Assembly (NCBI GenBank): GCA_054601695.1
Contig: BAAHQB010000036.1
Span: 62,001 to 126,000 of the forward strand
Direction: 5' to 3'
DNA from: Amorphochlora amoebiformis
Lineage: Eukaryota; Cercozoa; Chlorarachniophyceae
Length of the DNA: 64,000 bases
Shown one piece after another: positions 49,472 through 64,000 of the stretch. The notes beneath the pieces are model-generated. The model ran no database searches. It worked only from the letters and a program-made list of their open reading frames with translations, and was not told the DNA's origin. Position numbers and translations under genes: made by a program. The stretch's first letter is position 1; the number at the start of each line of letters is the position of its first letter.

Positions 49472-49567
49472 CATACATACATTTATGGAAATATATGTAG
49501 AATATGTACATATATGTACATTATACATTATGTATATATATATATATATATACATATATATGTACAT

Positions 49568-49626
<59 letters not shown>

Positions 49627-49673
49627 GCATGTTATTTCATAGAAATACAAGATCACTAGATCAAAAGACGCTC

Positions 49674-49680
<7 letters not shown>
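49070..49680 (-). CDS. Two possible minus-strand exons of an unidentified gene
   Basis: 49075-49125 reads [17 protein letters not shown] before donor gtatgt. 49630-49672 reads [15 protein letters not shown] before gtatat. Both are hydrophobic, but their phases do not join directly and flanking exons are missing. TTAGGG-like repeats lie at 49300-49375. Confidence 0.25.
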
Positions 49681-49748
<68 letters not shown>

Positions 49749-49764
49749 TATATATGTATATATA

Positions 49765-49906
<142 letters not shown>

Positions 49907-49989
49907 TGTACACCCCCCTCATATACACTCTAATAATAACTAAACAGCTCCACCGACTTCCCACCCAACACCAAAACTAAGGTGCTCAA

Positions 49990-50122
49990 CCCCACCCCTA
50001 ACCCTAACCCTAACCCTAACCTTAACCCTAACCCTAACCCTAACCCTTACCTTAACCCTAACCCTAACCCTAACCCTAACCCTAACCCTAACCCTAACCC
50101 TAACCCTAACCCTAACCTCATC
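49990..50122. repeat. Interstitial telomere-type array (CCCTAA)n
   Basis: About 20 almost perfect CCCTAA units with a few CTTAAC variants. Confidence 0.95.
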
Positions 50123-50329
50123 TAGCCCGAATTTGAACAATGGCCGTATCCTTGACATTAATATATTATACCCGAGGTTTGTTTTTACGTCACCCTGGAC
50201 TTTCTGACTCTAACCCGAAACAGCTTAGGGTTCAGGTTCTGGTCGCTGAGGGGGGGGGTGAGGAGGGGACTGCGCGAGAAGAGATTGCGGAAGGGGGGGG
50301 GAGAAACGGGAAAGTTTGGGGGCGAGGGT

Positions 50330-50597
50330 ATATATGTGTGTGTGTGTGTGTGTGGTTGGAAGTTTGATGGGTTTGGGTTGTATTGTGTGTATTTTTATGT
50401 ACGTAAGTATTTATGTGTATGGATATGTGTGTGTGTGTGTATTAATATGGTTGTTGGGGTATGATAAAACACAGGGTGTAGGAATGTGCATGTGTATGTA
50501 TATATACGTGTATGTGTGTGTATATGTATATATATATATATATATAATACACATATACACATACATATGTGTATGTATAGATATTATATATGTGTAT

Positions 50598-50635
<38 letters not shown>

Positions 50636-50677
50636 ATATATTATATGTATGTATGTAGATATGCACATGTGTATATA

Positions 50678-50733
<56 letters not shown>

Positions 50734-50795
50734 GTGTGTATACATATATACACTTAGTATACATTACATAATATCTATTGAACACTACACCCATA

Positions 50796-50836
<41 letters not shown>

Positions 50837-50927
50837 GTGTATTTAATGTTATATAACACTACAAACACACATTTTCACAAAATAGATAGACAATTTATAT
50901 GTACATGTGTATAACACACACACGCAC

Positions 50928-50971
<44 letters not shown>

Positions 50972-50981
50972 ATATAAAATA

Positions 50982-51040
<59 letters not shown>

Positions 51041-51048
51041 TTATATAT

Positions 51049-51104
<56 letters not shown>

Positions 51105-51105
51105 T

Positions 51106-51146
<41 letters not shown>

Positions 51147-51151
51147 CATAT

Positions 51152-51212
<61 letters not shown>

Positions 51213-51215
51213 GGT
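50330..51215. repeat. (TG)n then (TA)n arrays
   Basis: (TG)n at 50335-50355 and 50425-50440, then TA-rich DNA to 51215. A GC-richer piece at 50140-50330 with runs of G shows no supported exon. Confidence 0.75.
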
Positions 51216-51243
51216 ATAATGCATATTAATTCATCCTTCTCAC

Positions 51244-52894
51244 CAACCATATATCTTTTTATTTTCGGCTCCGCGAACCCACCTGGATCTAAATAAAACC
51301 AAAAACAGACTACATCGCCAAGCAAAGAAGGTGAGAAAGAAGACATAAACCCTAACCCTAACCCTAACCTCTAACCCTAACCTTAACCCTAACCCTAACC
51401 CTAACCCTAACCCTAACCTAACCGAAACCCTCGCTCTAACCCTAACATCAACCCAGGGAAATCGAAAATACAATCGAGCGAGAGTACATGAAATATCTCC
51501 AAGTGAGTTCTAACCCTTGGAGGAATTGGCTACTAACCCTCTCTAACCCTAACCGTAACCCTAACCCTGACCCTATTCTACCAATAGACTCCTCAAAATC
51601 TCTCCCAAGACACGAGAAAACTACCGACCGAAGAGGCATAATCCACACCCTAACTCCAACCCGAACCCGAACCCAGACACCCTAACCCTAATCGGAGCGC
51701 CCTAACCCTAACCCCAACAACTCTGACGCTAGCAACCCTAACCCTAGCAACCCTAGCCCTAGTTACCCTAACCTTGTAACCCTAACCCTAATCATAACAA
51801 TCCTAACCCTAAACCTAGCAACCCGATCCTAATCCTAGCAACCCTAAATCTAGCAACCGTAACCCTAGCGACCCTGGCCCAACCCTGACCCTAGTAACCC
51901 TAATAGCAACCCTAAATCTAGCAACCCTAACCCTAGCAACCCTAACCCAAGCGACCCTAACCATTGAAACCTTAACATAGCAACCCTAACCCTAGCAACC
52001 CCTAATTCTAGCAGGCCTAACCCTAGGAGCCCCAACCCTGGGAGCAACAACGCTAGCAACCCTAACCCTAGCACCCTAACCCTAGCAACCCTAACCCTAG
52101 CAACCCTAACCCTAGCAACCGTAACCCTAGCAACCGTAACCCTAGCAACCCTAACCCTAGCAACCCTAACCCTAGTCCGACGAACCCGACCCTGTATTCC
52201 AGATCGCTGGGTTAAAGAAAGGGGTATAAACTACGGCTAACCCTAACCCTAACCCTAACCATAACCCTAACCCTAACCCTAACCGAGTCAATGGTCCTAG
52301 GACAAAGACATGCTGAATAATCTGATCCTAACTCTAACCCTAACTCTAACCCTAATCCTAACCCTAACCCTAACCCTAACCCTAACCCTAACCCTCACCC
52401 TAACCCTAACTCTAAACCCTAATCCTAACCCTAACCCTAACCCTAACCCTAACTCTAACTCTAACCCTAACCCTAATCCTAACCCTAACCTTAACCCTAA
52501 TCCTAATCCTAACCCTAACCCAAACCCTAACCTAACCCTAACTCTAACCCTAACCCTAACCCTAACTCTAATCCTAACCCTAACCCTAACCCTAACCCTA
52601 CCCTAACCCTAACCCTAATCTTAACCGTACAAACCGTGTCCTAACCCTAAGGTTTTAAGCGGCAGATGGTACGATCTCAGGTACTGCATGAGAGAGGTTA
52701 GCCCTAACCCTAACCCTTCTCGCAACCCTAACCATATGTCTAACCCTAGCCCTGTATTGAATGAAGCCGAAACTGAAGCCTAGCACTGTTCGGAATGCCT
52801 GATCGCAACCCTAACCCCGATCAGGAGAAAACAGGGAATTTCTCGGTTCAGCTGGCGGATTGTCAGGAGAATAGGTGATATCTGTCGTGGTATA

Positions 52895-52936
<42 letters not shown>

Positions 52937-53056
52937 ATACATCTTGATATATATGTATGGATATATGCGAATATGTTGTTGAACAGTAAACTCGGGATCT
53001 CTAACAAAATTCGCACAAACGTATCGCCTCTCCAAATTAGACGGAAACCTTCCAAA
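51244..53056 (-). CDS. Split gene of unknown function embedded in telomeric repeats, minus strand
   Basis: Candidate exons: about 52985-53056 (FGRFPSNLERRYVCANFVRD, acceptor accag), 52816-52881 (two frames open, donor gttaggg), about 52650-52690 (YLRSYHLPLKTLG), 52284-52312 (HVFVLGPLTR, donor gttaggg), 51582-51649 (IMPLRSVVFSCLGRDFEES), 51453-51529 (SQFLQGLELTWRYFMYS) and 51244-51288 (D-PGGFAEPKIKRYMV, donor gtgaga). The last two join in phase 1. The other junctions are unproven and some phases conflict, so exons may be missing or misassigned. No domain recognised. Introns are CCCTAA arrays on the plus strand. Confidence 0.4.
51345..52660. repeat. Large interstitial telomere-type array with CCCTAGCAA variant block
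   Basis: CCCTAA units at 51345-51470 and 52235-52640 flank a block (about 51720-52170) in which CCCTAGCAAC is the dominant unit. The two unit types are separated in blocks, as if amplified independently. Confidence 0.9.
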
Positions 53057-53058
53057 CT

Positions 53059-53236
53059 GGTACGAAATTTCTATATAATACACGTGTACAAACACAGAAT
53101 ATCTTGCATATTATACATCAATATGTATATATATATATATATATATACTTATTTATTATATATATGAACTTTATCTGGTACGAGATTTCTACATAATACA
53201 TGTGTACAAACACAGAATATCTTGCATATTATATAT

Positions 53237-53310
<74 letters not shown>

Positions 53311-53417
53311 TTATACATATAATTTATTATATATGAACTTTATCTGGTACGAGATTTCTACATGACACACGTGTACGTACACAGAATATTTTGCATATTA
53401 TATATCAATATATATAC

Positions 53418-53430
<13 letters not shown>
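53059..53430. repeat. Three tandem copies of a CTGGTACGA...CAGAATATCTTGCAT unit
   Basis: Copies begin near 53059, 53177 and 53347, each followed by a TA tract of different length. The first copy's CTGGTACGA overlaps the acceptor of the minus-strand exon at 53056. Confidence 0.85.
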
Positions 53431-53461
<31 letters not shown>

Positions 53462-53574
53462 ATATTATATATTATATAATCTCTATGTATATATGCATGT
53501 ATGTACAATGTAATTTTATATATAGAAATACATCTTATCATTAAATGTATTTTTTTGGACACATATACATATAT

Positions 53575-53640
<66 letters not shown>

Positions 53641-53734
53641 ATATATACACATATAATATATATATATAATATATAATATAATATATATATATAAATATAT
53701 TTATTCTTACAAAAAAAACATATAAAAGAGCTCC

Positions 53735-53783
<49 letters not shown>

Positions 53784-53843
53784 GTATTAGTTTGTGAGTA
53801 TATATATGTGAGTATGTAAATATTTTTATACGTATACATATAC

Positions 53844-54235
<392 letters not shown>

Positions 54236-54239
54236 AATA

Positions 54240-54440
54240 CAACCCCCAACTCTAACTCTAACCTTAACCACAACTTTAACCCTAACCCAAGCCACATGAC
54301 ACTAACCCTAACACTGACATTAACCATAATCCTAACCTTGACGCAAACCCTAACCCTAGCCCTAATCCTAGCCCTAACCCTAACCCTAGCTCTAACCCTA
54401 ATCCTAAACCTAAACCTAACCTTAACCCTTACCCTAACCA
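54240..54440. repeat. Degenerate CCCTAA repeats before helicase exon 54446
   Basis: CCCTAACCCTAG-type units end 6 nt before the acceptor cactcag. Confidence 0.8.
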
Positions 54441-54445
54441 CTCAG

Positions 54446-64000
<9,555 letters not shown>

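Noticed and set aside
49990-50122. A true chromosome end
   Set aside because: The array is interstitial: coding exons continue on both sides and further arrays in both orientations follow.
52310-52606. ORFs of [18 protein letters not shown] or RVRVRV type in telomeric arrays
   Set aside because: Pure translations of CCCTAA/TTAGGG repeats.

Overview
The window is nuclear DNA of a eukaryote, probably a unicellular alga or protist. The signs are spliced genes with GT-AG introns, TTAGGG/CCCTAA telomere-type repeats, a Ty3/Gypsy-type LTR retrotransposon and a PIF/Harbinger-like DNA transposon. I cannot assign a species. About half of the sequence is (TA)n and related dinucleotide DNA, and most long apparent ORFs (YIYIYI, NPNPNP, GLGLGL) are translations of that repeat DNA. 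The real genes had to be read exon by exon from splice sites and reading phase. Exons are small (about 26-350 nt). Introns fall into two classes: compact (41-99 nt) and expanded by TA tracts or telomeric repeats.

Layout. 0-3.3 kb: a Lys/Ala-rich protein gene (+). 3.6-9.3 kb: a complete, apparently young LTR retrotransposon with one 1607-codon Gag-Pol frame. 9.3-13.8 kb: AT-rich DNA and degenerate TTAGGG repeats, no firm gene. 13.8-16.6 kb: a complete Harbinger-like element with a DDE transposase and a divergent second ORF. 17.2-18.7 kb: a minus-strand gene with a gamma-glutamylcyclotransferase-type YFAYGSNL exon. 20.5-25.0 kb: a minus-strand gene of unknown function with a Cys-rich exon. 25.1-26.6 kb: a segmental tandem duplication. 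27.3-36.1 kb: an unknown minus-strand gene, then two plus-strand genes for telobox-type Myb proteins. The second telobox gene joins a Myb domain (DLKDKWR signature) to an MC1-like DNA-binding domain, a basic region and two C-terminal BRCT repeats. 37.8-46.0 kb: a minus-strand multipass membrane protein with 19 recovered exons. 46-54 kb: TA tracts, long CCCTAA arrays and scattered minus-strand exons. 54.4-64 kb: a DDX5/Dbp2-like DEAD-box RNA helicase (+), 14 exons recovered with helicase motifs Q to III in order, running off the right edge.

Functional picture. The two neighbouring telobox genes, one with MC1 and BRCT domains, look like a chromatin or telomere-maintenance pair. They share the window with interstitial telomeric repeats that form whole introns and in places supply the splice sites (donor GTTAGG, acceptor CCCTAG). 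The genes are otherwise unrelated housekeeping-type genes. The most novel items are the Myb-MC1-BRCT architecture, the telomere-repeat introns, the duplicated helicase exons, and the retrotransposon whose reading frame starts at the LTR edge and ends inside the other LTR.
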